Part shown: piece after piece, positions 8,665 to 16,810 of the stretch
Layout: every line of letters starts with the position of its first letter
How positions within the stretch are numbered: the stretch's first letter is position 1
Assembly: GCA_018222585.1 (NCBI GenBank)
Contig: JAAFAB010000002.1
Coordinates: 62,001-126,000, forward strand
Direction: 5' to 3'
DNA length: 64,000 nucleotides
Source of the DNA: Paracoccaceae bacterium
GTDB lineage: Bacteria > Pseudomonadota > Alphaproteobacteria > Rhodobacterales > Rhodobacteraceae
Program-made: the position numbers and the translations under genes
Notes under the pieces: model-generated
Seen by the model: the letters and a program-made list of their open reading frames with translations, nothing else
What the model was told of the DNA's origin: nothing
The model's database searches: none

Positions 8665-10842
8665 ATGACGCCTACCCCCCTTCGACCGAGCGCGCAGCTC
8701 GACCGGCTCTTCAATCCCCGGTCGATCGCCATTGTCGGCGCCTCGGCCAACGCCAGTTCCTTCGGTGGCCGCTTCATGCAGAACCTGTCGGGGTTCGATG
8801 GGGCCCTCTACCTGGTGAATCCGCGCTATGACGAGATTGGCGGCGTGCAGTGCCATGCCGCACTTGCGGATCTGCCCGAAGTGCCGGACTGCGTCCTGGT
8901 GGCGACCGGCCTGTCGATGGTCGAGGCGATCGTCGAGGAGGCCATCGCGGTCGGCGCGGGCGGTGTGGTGCTGATCGCGTCGGGCTTCGCCGAGACCGGC
9001 GATGCCGAAACCGCCGCCGTGCAGGACCGCATCGCAACCCGTGCACGGGAAAGCGGGATGCCCCTGGTGGGCCCCAATACCATCGGCTTCGTCAACTTCG
9101 CCTCGCGGGGCGGGGCCACGTTCCTCACCGGGCTTGACCTCGAGAAGGGGTTCGACACCCCCGCAGAGCGGCGTGCGATCGGCCTGGTCAGCCAGTCCGG
9201 CGCGCTTGGCCTGTCGCTGGCCCAGTCGATGAACCGGGAGATTTTCTTCAGCCATGTCCTGTCCTGCGGCAATTCCGCGGATGTCGACGTGGCAGATTGC
9301 GCCAACTTCCTCGTAGACGATCCGGGCTGCAAGGTGATCGTCTGCCTGCTGGAGGGGCTGGCAGAGCCGCGACGGATGGAAGAGGTCTGCCGCCGCGCGA
9401 CGCTGGCCGGCAAACCGCTGATCCTGTGCAAGATGGCCCGGGGCACATCCGGGGCCGAGGCGGCGGCCTCTCATACCGGCAGCCTTGCCGGATCCCAGGC
9501 GGCCTATCGCAGCATGATCGACCGGGCCGGCGGCATCATGGTCGACGACTTCGAGGACCTGCTCGAGATCGCGGCCTTCTTCTCCAAGGTCGGGGCGCCG
9601 TCGAGTGACGGCAGCATGGTCATCGCGACCTCCGGCGGGGCCGCCATCATGGCCGCCGACGCCGCTGAAACGGCGGGCGTTCCCCTGCCGCAGCCGGATG
9701 GCGCCGTCCTGGCGACCCTGGCCGAGCATATTCCCAGCTTCGGCGCAGTCCGCAACCCGGCGGATGTTACCGCCGAGGTGGTGAACAACATGGCCTCGTT
9801 GACCGCTTGCGTCGAGACCGTCCTGGCCGACAACAGCTATGGCCTGATCGTCATTCCGCATCCACTGGCCTATGACACGGCAACCCCCCGGATCCAGCTG
9901 CTCGACGACCTGGCGGGCAAGGCCGGCAAGGTGATCGCCATGGTCTGGCTTTCGGGGTGGCTGGAAGGGCCGGGCGCGGCAGAGATCGAGGCCAGCCGTA
10001 ACCTCGCGCTGTTCCGCTCCAATGCCACCTGCTTTACGGCGATCCGGTTGTGGGCCGACTGGCACCGCCGGCGGTCTGCGGCCGCAGAGCGGGCGCCGAG
10101 GCTGGTCGAAGAGGCCGCAAGGAGTGCGGTGGCCGGCAAGTTGGCTGCCTGGGGGACCTCCACGATCCCCGAGCGCGAGGCAAAGGCTCTTCTCGCCGCC
10201 TATGGTGTGCCCGTCACCGGCGACCGTCGCGCCGCCTCGGCCGAGGAGGTGCGCATCGCGGCCGCAGAGATGGGTGGGCGCCTGGTGATGAAGATCGACA
10301 GCCCCGACATTGCCCACAAGACCGAGGTCGGCGGCATCGCGCTTGGCCTGCAGGGCGCCGAGGCGGCTGTCGCGGCCTACGAGAAGATGGTGGTCGCTGT
10401 CCGCACGGCTGTACCTTCCGCGCGCATCGACGGGGTGATCCTGCAGCACATGGTGCCCGAGGGGCTGGAGATCGTCGTCGGCGCCCGCGTTGACCCGGCC
10501 TTTGGTCCTCTGGTGCTGGTCGGGCTCGGTGGCGTCCTGGTCGAACTGATGGCCGACAGCGTCACGGCACCTGCGCCGGTGTCTGCATTGCAGGCAAAGG
10601 CGATGCTGGCCAGACTGCGGGGCGCAAGCCTGCTGGATGGCTTCCGGGGGCAGCCCGCCGTCGATCGCAGGGCCCTGTCCGAAATCATCGCGCGGGTGTC
10701 CGAGTTCGCAGCCGATCATGGGGATGTCCTGGCGGAAATGGACGTGAACCCGCTCATCTGCCGGGGCGCCGAGATCATCGCGGCCGACGCCTTGCTGGTT
10801 CTAGGGGCCCGGGAGGCTGAGGATGCAGCAACTTCGGCATGA
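8665..10842 (+). CDS. ADP-forming acyl-CoA synthetase (acetate--CoA ligase family)
   Basis: A 725-aa fused ADP-forming acyl-CoA synthetase, which activates a carboxylic acid with CoA and ATP through a phosphohistidine. Domains in order: CoA-binding Rossmann domain (about 10-140, IAIVGASANASSFGG), succinyl-CoA-ligase-like domains (about 150-460) with the phosphorylatable histidine in AASHTGSLAGS, and a C-terminal ATP-grasp domain (about 490-710, LVMKIDSPDIAHKTEVGGI). It follows tctC on the same strand and probably activates the acid imported by that transporter, giving the acyl-CoA for the divergent carboxylase and FadJ-like enzyme. Substrate range in this family runs from acetate to aryl acids and cannot be fixed here. 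Confidence 0.92.
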   Translation: MTPTPLRPSAQLDRLFNPRSIAIVGASANASSFGGRFMQNLSGFDGALYLVNPRYDEIGGVQCHAALADLPEVPDCVLVATGLSMVEAIVEEAIAVGAGGVVLIASGFAETGDAETAAVQDRIATRARESGMPLVGPNTIGFVNFASRGGATFLTGLDLEKGFDTPAERRAIGLVSQSGALGLSLAQSMNREIFFSHVLSCGNSADVDVADCANFLVDDPGCKVIVCLLEGLAEPRRMEEVCRRATLAGKPLILCKMARGTSGAEAAASHTGSLAGSQAAYRSMIDRAGGIMVDDFEDLLEIAAFFSKVGAPSSDGSMVIATSGGAAIMAADAAETAGVPLPQPDGAVLATLAEHIPSFGAVRNPADVTAEVVNNMASLTACVETVLADNSYGLIVIPHPLAYDTATPRIQLLDDLAGKAGKVIAMVWLSGWLEGPGAAEIEASRNLALFRSNATCFTAIRLWADWHRRRSAAAERAPRLVEEAARSAVAGKLAAWGTSTIPEREAKALLAAYGVPVTGDRRAASAEEVRIAAAEMGGRLVMKIDSPDIAHKTEVGGIALGLQGAEAAVAAYEKMVVAVRTAVPSARIDGVILQHMVPEGLEIVVGARVDPAFGPLVLVGLGGVLVELMADSVTAPAPVSALQAKAMLARLRGASLLDGFRGQPAVDRRALSEIIARVSEFAADHGDVLAEMDVNPLICRGAEIIAADALLVLGAREAEDAATSA

Positions 10843-11068
10843 GGCCGTTTGCATCGGGTCGAAGGGCGGGTGTGCCGATCCCCGTGGACCTGAGGGGGAC
10901 GCCGGTACATCCGGCGTCCACGTCATCTGTCCGGGGAGCGAAGACGCATTGGTCGCCGCGGCCACTTCTGATAGAAATTTCCGGATGACACGGCCCAATC
11001 CCCGGGGTTCGATCAAAACGGGTTCAGGCGTAATGCCAATTCCAACCAACGAATAGGTCGAGGTAAAT

Positions 11069-11794
11069 GTGACAGCCCAGGACAGCACAAGTCCCGACAA
11101 GGATAAAGGATCGCGCGGTGTTGCCGCGGTGGACCGAGCGCTCTCGATCATCGCGGCTCTCGAAGCCAGCACGATCCCACGCAACCTCTCCGAGATCGCT
11201 CGTGCGACCGGGCTCTACAAGAGCACGATCCTGAGGCTGATGGAGTCATTGCAATCGGCCGGCTACGTGATCCGGATCGAAGAGTCCAAGTATGCACTAG
11301 GCCCGACCATCATGCAGCTTGGCCTGGCCTACGAACGCAGCAATCCGCTGCGCCATCACTTCCTGCCGGTCATGGAACGTCTCGTATCAATCGGAACGGA
11401 AAGCCCTTCTTTCCACGTGCGCCAGACCGCGACCGAGCGGCTGTGCCTGTTCAGGCTGGATTCGCATCATTCCACCCTGGACCGTGTGCATGTCGGGGAC
11501 CGCTTGCCGCTTTACCGAGGCGCGGCAGGTAAGATCCTGCGCGCTTTCGGTGATCCTCCCGAGCAGGGCAGCGATATGGATTTGATCCGGCAGGAGTGCT
11601 TCGCCATCTCGCTCGGAGAGAGGGACAAGCTTTGTGCAGGCATTGCCGCGCCCGTATTCGCCGGATCGGAGCGCCTGCTGGGGGCCCTGTCTTTTTCGGG
11701 GCCGAGGGAACGTTTCCGCGAAGAGGACATTGCTCGTATGCGGCCGCAGATGATGGATGCCGCAAGGGAGCTCTCCATCGGGTTGGGCGGTTAG
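11069..11794 (+). CDS. IclR family transcriptional regulator
   Basis: A 241-aa regulator with an N-terminal winged helix-turn-helix (about 13-75: AAVDRALSIIAALE, then LSEIARATGLYKSTILRLME) and a C-terminal effector domain (about 85-240, with the AGIAAPVF signature). The start is GTG at 11069, preceded by GAGG; no nearby ATG is in frame. It lies 226 bp after the acyl-CoA synthetase gene on the same strand, and that gap holds nothing else I can recognise. Position makes it the likely regulator of the transporter/carboxylase island, acting at the repeated boxes in 7429-7572. Its ligand could be the imported acid or an acyl-CoA. Confidence 0.92.
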   Translation: MTAQDSTSPDKDKGSRGVAAVDRALSIIAALEASTIPRNLSEIARATGLYKSTILRLMESLQSAGYVIRIEESKYALGPTIMQLGLAYERSNPLRHHFLPVMERLVSIGTESPSFHVRQTATERLCLFRLDSHHSTLDRVHVGDRLPLYRGAAGKILRAFGDPPEQGSDMDLIRQECFAISLGERDKLCAGIAAPVFAGSERLLGALSFSGPRERFREEDIARMRPQMMDAARELSIGLGG

Positions 11795-11803
11795 CGACCG
11801 TGT

Positions 11804-12245
11804 CTATCGGTCGGGCTGACTCTGCCACGGCTTGCCAGTTTTGATGATCGCGTTGGCGATTGTGACCAGCCTCCGCGCGATTGCGAGACTGACCAGCTTG
11901 TGCGGCTTTCCTCGCTTGTTGACACGCTTTGCTACCGGCTTTGGAACTGGATTGTGGGCGGGCTCAGGCAATTCGGCGATCAACATCGCCGCAGATACGG
12001 GCCCAATTCCGGGGATTGATCGGAAGAGGTTCGCCTTTGCTGCACGTGGCTCTGTCTGCGCAATGACGTTTTCGATCCTCCGTTCGATGGCAGAGATCTG
12101 GGCGTCGAGCTCTCGTCCTGCCTCAGGCCTGGATACCATGCAGCGTGCGATGAGTTCTGCGTCGATCCGGTCTGTCTTCACCCGCGTGCCCCGAGATAAT
12201 GCGAGGGCCCTGATCCGGGCGCGAGAAACCTGGTCAGATCAGCGG
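11804..12245 (-). pseudogene. IS110-family transposase remnant
   Basis: Decayed transposase. The frame reads through KTDRIDAELIAR, the N-terminal DEDD-type signature of IS110/IS1111 enzymes, and through SIPGIGPVSAAMLIAELPE, the helix-hairpin-helix segment of the C-terminal half. In intact relatives these motifs are well over 100 residues apart; here they are separated by only about 50, so an internal deletion is present. The C-terminal catalytic-serine region is also replaced by a short tail ending HKLVSLAIARRLVTIANAI. Homology appears to continue upstream of the only possible start (GTG at 12181) as far as an in-frame TGA near 12243, another sign of decay. It ends 10 bp from the iclR stop, in convergent orientation. 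Confidence 0.82.
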
Positions 12246-12620
12246 CGCTGAACGCGGCAAGGCGGTGACCGGGCGCGATTCCGCAACGGCCGTCGGTTCC
12301 GGGATCAAGGCCGGGAAGACCCGGCCTGACTGTCGCTCGCGCAGGAGGGGGAATTGGCCCCGCCTGCGGGTTTCGGAAAGCGGGGTGGTTGCGGCCCGAG
12401 CGGGTCGGACGGGGCCATCGCCTGCCCGTCCGGGCGCGCGCGATCCTTGCAGGGCTCGGCGCCCGAGGCGCAGAAGCCCAGTCCGCGCGGGGTGCCCGCG
12501 CAGGATACAGGTCAGCCAAAGGGGGATCCCGGGGAGCACCGTGCCGGCGGGGCTGGCAACCACGACCAAAGGCCCCTGTGGAAATACTCTTTCCGCATGG
12601 CCTCGGATCTGCGATAATTG
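12246..12620. other. Gene-free segment upstream of the cold-shock gene
   Basis: About 375 bp of very GC-rich sequence with open frames on both strands, none of which shows a recognisable protein, a plausible start signal or codon use like the neighbours. It may be leftover from the IS110 insertion. A perfect 8-bp hairpin (12308-12315 with 12320-12327) lies inside but has no T-run on either side. Confidence 0.5.
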
Positions 12621-12635
12621 AGTCGCTAAGCGACT
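12621..12635. promoter_or_regulatory. Inverted repeat in the cspA promoter region
   Basis: AGTCGCT-A-AGCGACT is a perfect 7-bp dyad around one base, 106 bp upstream of the cold-shock ATG. It begins within a TTGAGT that resembles a -35 element (12618-12623), with TATCGATA-like sequence about 15 bp further on. It could be an operator over the promoter or the stem of a 5' leader. Confidence 0.35.
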
Positions 12636-12741
12636 TCTATCGATACCCTGTTTCTCTACCCGGCGACAGTCTCGACTAGACGAAACTGACGCCATGCCGC
12701 CGCAGTTCCGCGGGCGGGACGAAAGACAGGAGATACGGATC

Positions 12742-12948
12742 ATGCCGACCGGCACCGTAAAATGGTTCAACACCACCAAGGGCTATGGCTTCATTGCCCC
12801 CGAGGGTGGCAGCAAGGACGTTTTTGTCCATATTTCCGCCGTCGAGCGCGCGGGCCTGACCGGCCTGCAGGACGGCGCCAAGATCAGCTTCGAGATCGAG
12901 ACCGGCCGCAACGGCCGCGAATCCGCCACGGATCTCGCCCTGCTCTGA
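12742..12948 (+). CDS. cspA: Cold-shock domain protein (CspA family)
   Basis: A 68-aa single cold-shock domain, an OB-fold that binds single-stranded RNA/DNA and melts RNA structure. Both RNA-binding motifs are present: KGYGFI (RNP1) and VFVHIS (RNP2), after the family N-terminus GTVKWFN. The start was placed at the ATG following ACAGGAGA, because an upstream in-frame ATG adds only unrelated residues. It is monocistronic and convergent with the enolase-superfamily gene. Several paralogues are usual in this group, so cold induction of this copy is not assured. Confidence 0.95.
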   Translation: MPTGTVKWFNTTKGYGFIAPEGGSKDVFVHISAVERAGLTGLQDGAKISFEIETGRNGRESATDLALL

Positions 12949-12963
12949 GCCCTTCCGGGTCCC

Positions 12964-12989
12964 GCTCCGGAGCCCGAGGGTTCCGGAGC
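12964..12989 (+). terminator. Hairpin after the cold-shock gene
   Basis: GCTCCGGA (12964-12971) pairs perfectly with TCCGGAGC (12982-12989) across a 10-base loop, starting 15 bp after the cspA stop. There is no T-run directly after it, so termination efficiency is uncertain. Confidence 0.4.
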
Positions 12990-13053
12990 CTCGCCGCCGT
13001 GAGGCCTGGCCACCGGTGCGGTCGAGCGCCCTTTTTCCTGAAAATCCCGATAT

Positions 13054-14280
13054 CTAGCTGTCCCGTGGCGCCCCGCCCTGGAAGGCGTTGTCGCCGTCGT
13101 AGCGGCAGGGGGCCTCCTGCATCTGCAGGTGCAGGTGGGTGCCCTGGAAGGGATGGGCGCGGGCCAGCGCCTCGTCGACCTCGATTCCCAGCCCCGGCGC
13201 ATCCGACAGGCTGACATGGCCCCCCTCGACGCGGATCGTGCCCTTGATGAGGGCGTCGTGGAACGGGGTCTCGATGGTCTCGGCCATCAGCAGGTTGGGG
13301 ATCGTCGCTGCCATGTGCAGGTTGGCCGCCCATTCGACCGGTCCCGCGTAGAGATGAGGCGCCATCTGGGCGCCGTAGCTCTGCGCCAGCACGGCGATCT
13401 TGCGCCCCTCCCAGAGGCCGCCCGTGCGGCCGAGAGCAGGTTGCAGGATTGCCGCGCCGGCCTCCAGCGCGGCCCGGAATTCAGGCAGGGTGGTCAGGCG
13501 CTCTCCGGTCGCGACGGGCAGGCCCGACGCGCGGCAGACCTCGGCCAGGCCCTGCAGGTCATCCGGCGGCACGGGCTCTTCGAACCACAGCGGATCATAG
13601 TCGATGATGGCACGGGCCATGCGCAGCGCGCCCGCCCCGGTGAACTGGCCATGGGTGCCGAAAAGCAGATCCGCATGGGTCCCGACGGCCTCGCGCACGG
13701 CGGCGCAGGTGCGCGCCGAAAGCGACAGGTCCGAAAGCGCCGGCATGTGCCCGCCGCGGATCGTGTAGGGCCCGGCGGGGTCGAACTTCACCGCCGTATA
13801 GCCGCGCGCCACCAGATCCCGGGCACTGTCGGCGGCCATCTCGGGGCTGGTCCAGAAGGCCGAGATATCGTGATGCGGCAGGGGATAGAGGTAGGAATAG
13901 CAGCGGATGCGCGGGTTCATCATCCCGCCGAGCAGGGCGTAAACCGGCCGCTCCCGCGCCTTGCCGAGGATATCCCAGCAGGCGATCTCCAGCCCCGAGA
14001 ACGCGCCCATGACCGTCAGGTCGGGCCGCTGCGTGAACCCGGCGGAGTAGGCGCGGCGGAACATCAGCTCGATGTTCTCGGGGGTCTCGCCCTGCATGTG
14101 GCGTGCAAAGACATCCTCGATCACCGCCCGCATGGCTTCGGGGCCGACCGAGGCCGCGTAGACCTCGCCCCAGCCGGTGATGCCGCAGGCGGTGGTCAGC
14201 TTGACCAGGATCCAGTAATGCCCGCCCCAGCCTGGCGCGGGTGGCGCGGTGACGATGATGTCGAGGTCGCTCAGTTTCAC
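13054..14280 (-). CDS. Mandelate racemase/muconate lactonizing enzyme family protein (probable acid-sugar dehydratase)
   Basis: A 408-aa enolase-superfamily enzyme. The N-terminal capping domain (about 1-125) is followed by the TIM barrel with KFDPAG on the second strand region, metal-ligand positions around the LLFGTHGQF, WFEEPVPP and ATGERL segments, and a late-barrel histidine in MAPHLYAG. Members of this group mostly dehydrate sugar acids after Mg2+-assisted proton abstraction; the exact acid cannot be assigned. It is 21 bp downstream of a zinc alcohol dehydrogenase on the same strand, suggesting a two-gene unit for a sugar-derived alcohol or acid. It could instead be a racemase or cycloisomerase. 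Confidence 0.88.
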   Translation of the reverse strand: MKLSDLDIIVTAPPAPGWGGHYWILVKLTTACGITGWGEVYAASVGPEAMRAVIEDVFARHMQGETPENIELMFRRAYSAGFTQRPDLTVMGAFSGLEIACWDILGKARERPVYALLGGMMNPRIRCYSYLYPLPHHDISAFWTSPEMAADSARDLVARGYTAVKFDPAGPYTIRGGHMPALSDLSLSARTCAAVREAVGTHADLLFGTHGQFTGAGALRMARAIIDYDPLWFEEPVPPDDLQGLAEVCRASGLPVATGERLTTLPEFRAALEAGAAILQPALGRTGGLWEGRKIAVLAQSYGAQMAPHLYAGPVEWAANLHMAATIPNLLMAETIETPFHDALIKGTIRVEGGHVSLSDAPGLGIEVDEALARAHPFQGTHLHLQMQEAPCRYDGDNAFQGGAPRDS

Positions 14281-14301
14281 AGGCTGCGGCCCCCCTCGGC
14301 C

Positions 14302-15387
14302 CTATTTCAGCACGATCACGTTGCGTCGCGCCTTGCCCTCCAGCGTGTCGGCGATCGCCTCGTTGATCTGGTCCAGCCGCCAGCGGCCCGAGATCAGCTC
14401 GTCCAGCTTCAGGCGGCCCTGGCGGTACATGTCGATCATCCAGGGGATATCGCGCTTGATCACCACGTTGCCCATCTTGGACCCGACGATGCCCTGGCCC
14501 GCATCGGCCATGATCAGCGGCGAGTAGCTGGAGGTCGTATCGCCGTGCGGCATCCCCACCATGACGATCCTGCCGCCGCGTGCAAGGTAGCGCGGTGCCA
14601 TGTCGTAGACCGCGCCGACACCGACGGTGACCAGCACCGCGTCGGCACCGCGTCCGAGGATCTTCTTCACCTCGCTCCAGGGCTTGCCCTCGGCGCTGAC
14701 CACGTCGGTGGCGCCGAACTCCGTCGCCGCGTCCAGCTTCTCGGCCACCAGGTCGACGGCGACGATGCGCCGGGCGCCGGCAATCCGCGCGCCCTGGATG
14801 GCGTTGAGGCCGACACCCCCCGCGCCGATCACCACCACATCGTCCCCGGCGCGGATCTCGCTGGCATAGACGGCGGCACCGACGCCGGTGATCACCCCGC
14901 AGGAGATCAGGCTGGCCGCATCCATCGGCACGTCCTCGGGGATGGCGACCACCTGGCTCTGGTCGATCACCATCTTCTCGGCGAAGGCGCCTGACGCCAT
15001 GGCCTGCATCACGGGGGTGCCGTCGGGCAGGCTCAGCGCACTCTGGCCGACGGGGTCGAAAGGCGTCTCGCAGATGGTCGGCTGGCCCGAGCCGCAGCAA
15101 TCGCAATGGCCGCAGGCGCGGATCAGCGTCACGCAGACCGCGTCGCCGACCGCAAGCCCCTGTACCCCGGCGCCAAGCGCGGTCACCCGCCCCGCCGCCT
15201 CGTGGCCGTAGACCGCCGGAAGATGGCCGCCGAAACCGCCCTGCCAGAACGAGATATCCGAGTGGCAGATCGCCACCGCCTCCAGCTCCACCTCGACCTC
15301 GCCCATGCCGGGCGCACGCAGGTGCACCTCCTCGATGGTCATCGGCGCGTTGTGGTTCCGGCAAATCGCCGCCTTGATCGTCTGCAT
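14302..15387 (-). CDS. Zinc-dependent alcohol dehydrogenase (MDR family)
   Basis: A 361-aa medium-chain dehydrogenase/reductase oxidising an alcohol with NAD(P)+. It has the catalytic zinc cysteine in AICHSD, the GHEAAG histidine-glutamate pair, a four-cysteine structural zinc lobe (CGHCDCCGSGQPTIC, about 93-107) and the dinucleotide motif GAGGVG near residue 188. Overall it resembles class III/formaldehyde-dehydrogenase-type enzymes, but that does not prove activity on S-hydroxymethylglutathione. It is the first gene of a unit with the enolase-superfamily gene. GGGAGG precedes the ATG. A dyad at 15449-15467 upstream might be its operator. Confidence 0.92.
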   Translation of the reverse strand: MQTIKAAICRNHNAPMTIEEVHLRAPGMGEVEVELEAVAICHSDISFWQGGFGGHLPAVYGHEAAGRVTALGAGVQGLAVGDAVCVTLIRACGHCDCCGSGQPTICETPFDPVGQSALSLPDGTPVMQAMASGAFAEKMVIDQSQVVAIPEDVPMDAASLISCGVITGVGAAVYASEIRAGDDVVVIGAGGVGLNAIQGARIAGARRIVAVDLVAEKLDAATEFGATDVVSAEGKPWSEVKKILGRGADAVLVTVGVGAVYDMAPRYLARGGRIVMVGMPHGDTTSSYSPLIMADAGQGIVGSKMGNVVIKRDIPWMIDMYRQGRLKLDELISGRWRLDQINEAIADTLEGKARRNVIVLK

Positions 15388-15448
15388 GTCTGCCTCCCGT
15401 CGGGTTCTCCGAAATCTTGGTATCGTGTTTGGATCGGTTGCGAAATAA

Positions 15449-15467
15449 AATTCCTCAGGTCGGAATT
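15449..15467 (-). terminator. Dyad at the end of the MFS gene (terminator or operator)
   Basis: AATTCC (15449-15454) and GGAATT (15462-15467) form a perfect 6-bp dyad over a 7-base spacer, overlapping the stop codon of the upstream MFS gene. Read on the minus strand it is followed by TTATTT, like a weak intrinsic terminator. It is equally placed, about 60 bp before the alcohol dehydrogenase start, to be an operator. Confidence 0.4.
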
Positions 15468-16713
15468 AGATGGCCGGGGGCGCCCCGCGACGCGGCACGT
15501 AGAGGGCGACCAGCACCATGGCGGGCAGCATCAGCAGCGCCGAGGCGCCGAAGGGCGCACCGGGCAGGTAGAGCGGGGCGTCCTCGGCGGTGAAGACGCG
15601 GAAGATCGAGGTCATCAGCAGCGGCGTGACGATCATCGCGACGGCCTGCAGGGACGAGAGCACGCCCTGCAGTTCGCCCTGCGCATCCTCAGGGGCGGCG
15701 TCGCTGGCGATGGCCGACATGGCGGGCTGGCTGATCTCTCCAAGCGCGGTGAAGGGGGTCATGATTAGGGTCAGCGTACCGCTCTTGATCACCGTCAGGG
15801 CGGCGAAGAACCCGGTGTTGATCCAGAGCCCGGCCAGCACCGTGGTGCGGGGTCCGAAGCGGCGGTAGATCGGCCCGAAGAGCACCGCCTGCACCACCGC
15901 CAGCGCAACGCCGTAGATGGTCAGCGAGAGGCCGACCAGCGTGACGTTCCAGCCGAATTGCGCCTGGGTGAAATAGGCCCAGATCACGCCGTAGACATGC
16001 AGGCCGATGAGGTACAGCAGGTAGGCGGTCAGCAGCGGTTTCAGCCCCGGCAGGCGGCTGGCGGCCCGCAGGGCGCCCAGCGGGTTGGCGCGGCGCCAGT
16101 CGAAGCGGCGGCGGGCCTCGGGGCGCAGGCTTTCGGGCAGCACGGTCAGCGCCATCAGGAAGTTGATCAGGCAGAGCACCGCCGCCGCCCAGAAGGGCGC
16201 GCGCACGCCGAAGCCCGCCACCAGCCCGCCAAGCGCCGGGCCCAGCACGAAGCCCATGCCGAAGCAGGCCTGGACCAGGCCGAAGTTGCGCGCCTTGTCG
16301 GACCCCTTTGAAATATCGGCCATGTAGGCGCTGGCCGTGGCGACGACCGCCGCCGTCGCCCCGGCCACCAGCCGGCCCGCCAGCAGCAGCCAGATGTTTT
16401 GCGCCAGGGCCATGATGACGTAGTCCACCCCCATCACCGCCAGGGCGACCAGCACCACCCGGCGCCGCCCGTAGGCATCCGACAGGTTGCCGATCAGCGG
16501 ACCGCAGAGGAATTGCGTCGCGGCAAAGGCGGTGATCAGCACGCCGCCCCAGAGGGCCGCCTCGGAGAGCGTGGCGCCCAGGATCTCCTTCAGCAGGTCC
16601 GGCATCACAGGGAAGATCACGCCGACCCCCATGGCCTCGATCACAACCGTCAGAAGGATGACGATTCGGGGCAGACGGCTGGCGGCTTGGGGGGTGGTCT
16701 CGAGGGGGGTCAT
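15466..16713 (-). CDS. MFS efflux transporter, TCR/Tet-like
   Basis: A 415-aa inner-membrane transporter with 12 predicted helices and a charged central loop (about 195-215). Family features are the GPLIGNLSDAYGRRRVVL motif between helices 2 and 3 and GMGFVLGPALGG in helix 5, as in TetA-type drug/proton antiporters. It is about the size of TetA. Environmental homologues are usually not tetracycline resistance proteins, so the substrate is unknown. It stands alone between the pca operon and the alcohol dehydrogenase unit, with no TetR gene beside it. Confidence 0.9.
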   Translation of the reverse strand: MTPLETTPQAASRLPRIVILLTVVIEAMGVGVIFPVMPDLLKEILGATLSEAALWGGVLITAFAATQFLCGPLIGNLSDAYGRRRVVLVALAVMGVDYVIMALAQNIWLLLAGRLVAGATAAVVATASAYMADISKGSDKARNFGLVQACFGMGFVLGPALGGLVAGFGVRAPFWAAAVLCLINFLMALTVLPESLRPEARRRFDWRRANPLGALRAASRLPGLKPLLTAYLLYLIGLHVYGVIWAYFTQAQFGWNVTLVGLSLTIYGVALAVVQAVLFGPIYRRFGPRTTVLAGLWINTGFFAALTVIKSGTLTLIMTPFTALGEISQPAMSAIASDAAPEDAQGELQGVLSSLQAVAMIVTPLLMTSIFRVFTAEDAPLYLPGAPFGASALLMLPAMVLVALYVPRRGAPPAI

Positions 16714-16738
16714 GGGCGCTCCGGACGGTGGCGCCGAG

Positions 16739-16771
16739 GGGCGCGCCGCCAGCTAGGCAAGAGGCGCGCCC
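16739..16771 (-). terminator. GC hairpin after pcaB
   Basis: GGGCGCGCC (16739-16747) pairs perfectly with GGCGCGCCC (16763-16771). It lies 40-70 bp past the pcaB stop and just ahead of the next gene on the same strand, where the pca transcript would be expected to end. There is no T-run, so it is only a candidate. Confidence 0.3.
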
Positions 16772-16810
16772 GGGGTCAATTGCGGAAACGACAGAAGCGG
16801 TCGCCCGGGG

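Noticed and set aside
8557-10719. 720-residue minus-strand frame opposite the acyl-CoA synthetase
   Set aside because: Entirely antisense to a clear gene, with glycine/arginine/histidine-rich composition and no recognisable motif.
10823-11056. 77-aa plus-strand frame between the acyl-CoA synthetase and iclR
   Set aside because: Overlaps the synthetase end, has no ribosome-binding site or recognisable sequence.
12308-12327. Perfect 8-bp hairpin considered as a terminator
   Set aside because: No T-run on either side and no gene end close by.
12234-12779. 181-aa minus-strand frame upstream of cspA
   Set aside because: Overlaps the cspA start, has unusual composition and no homology; probably chance in GC-rich spacer.
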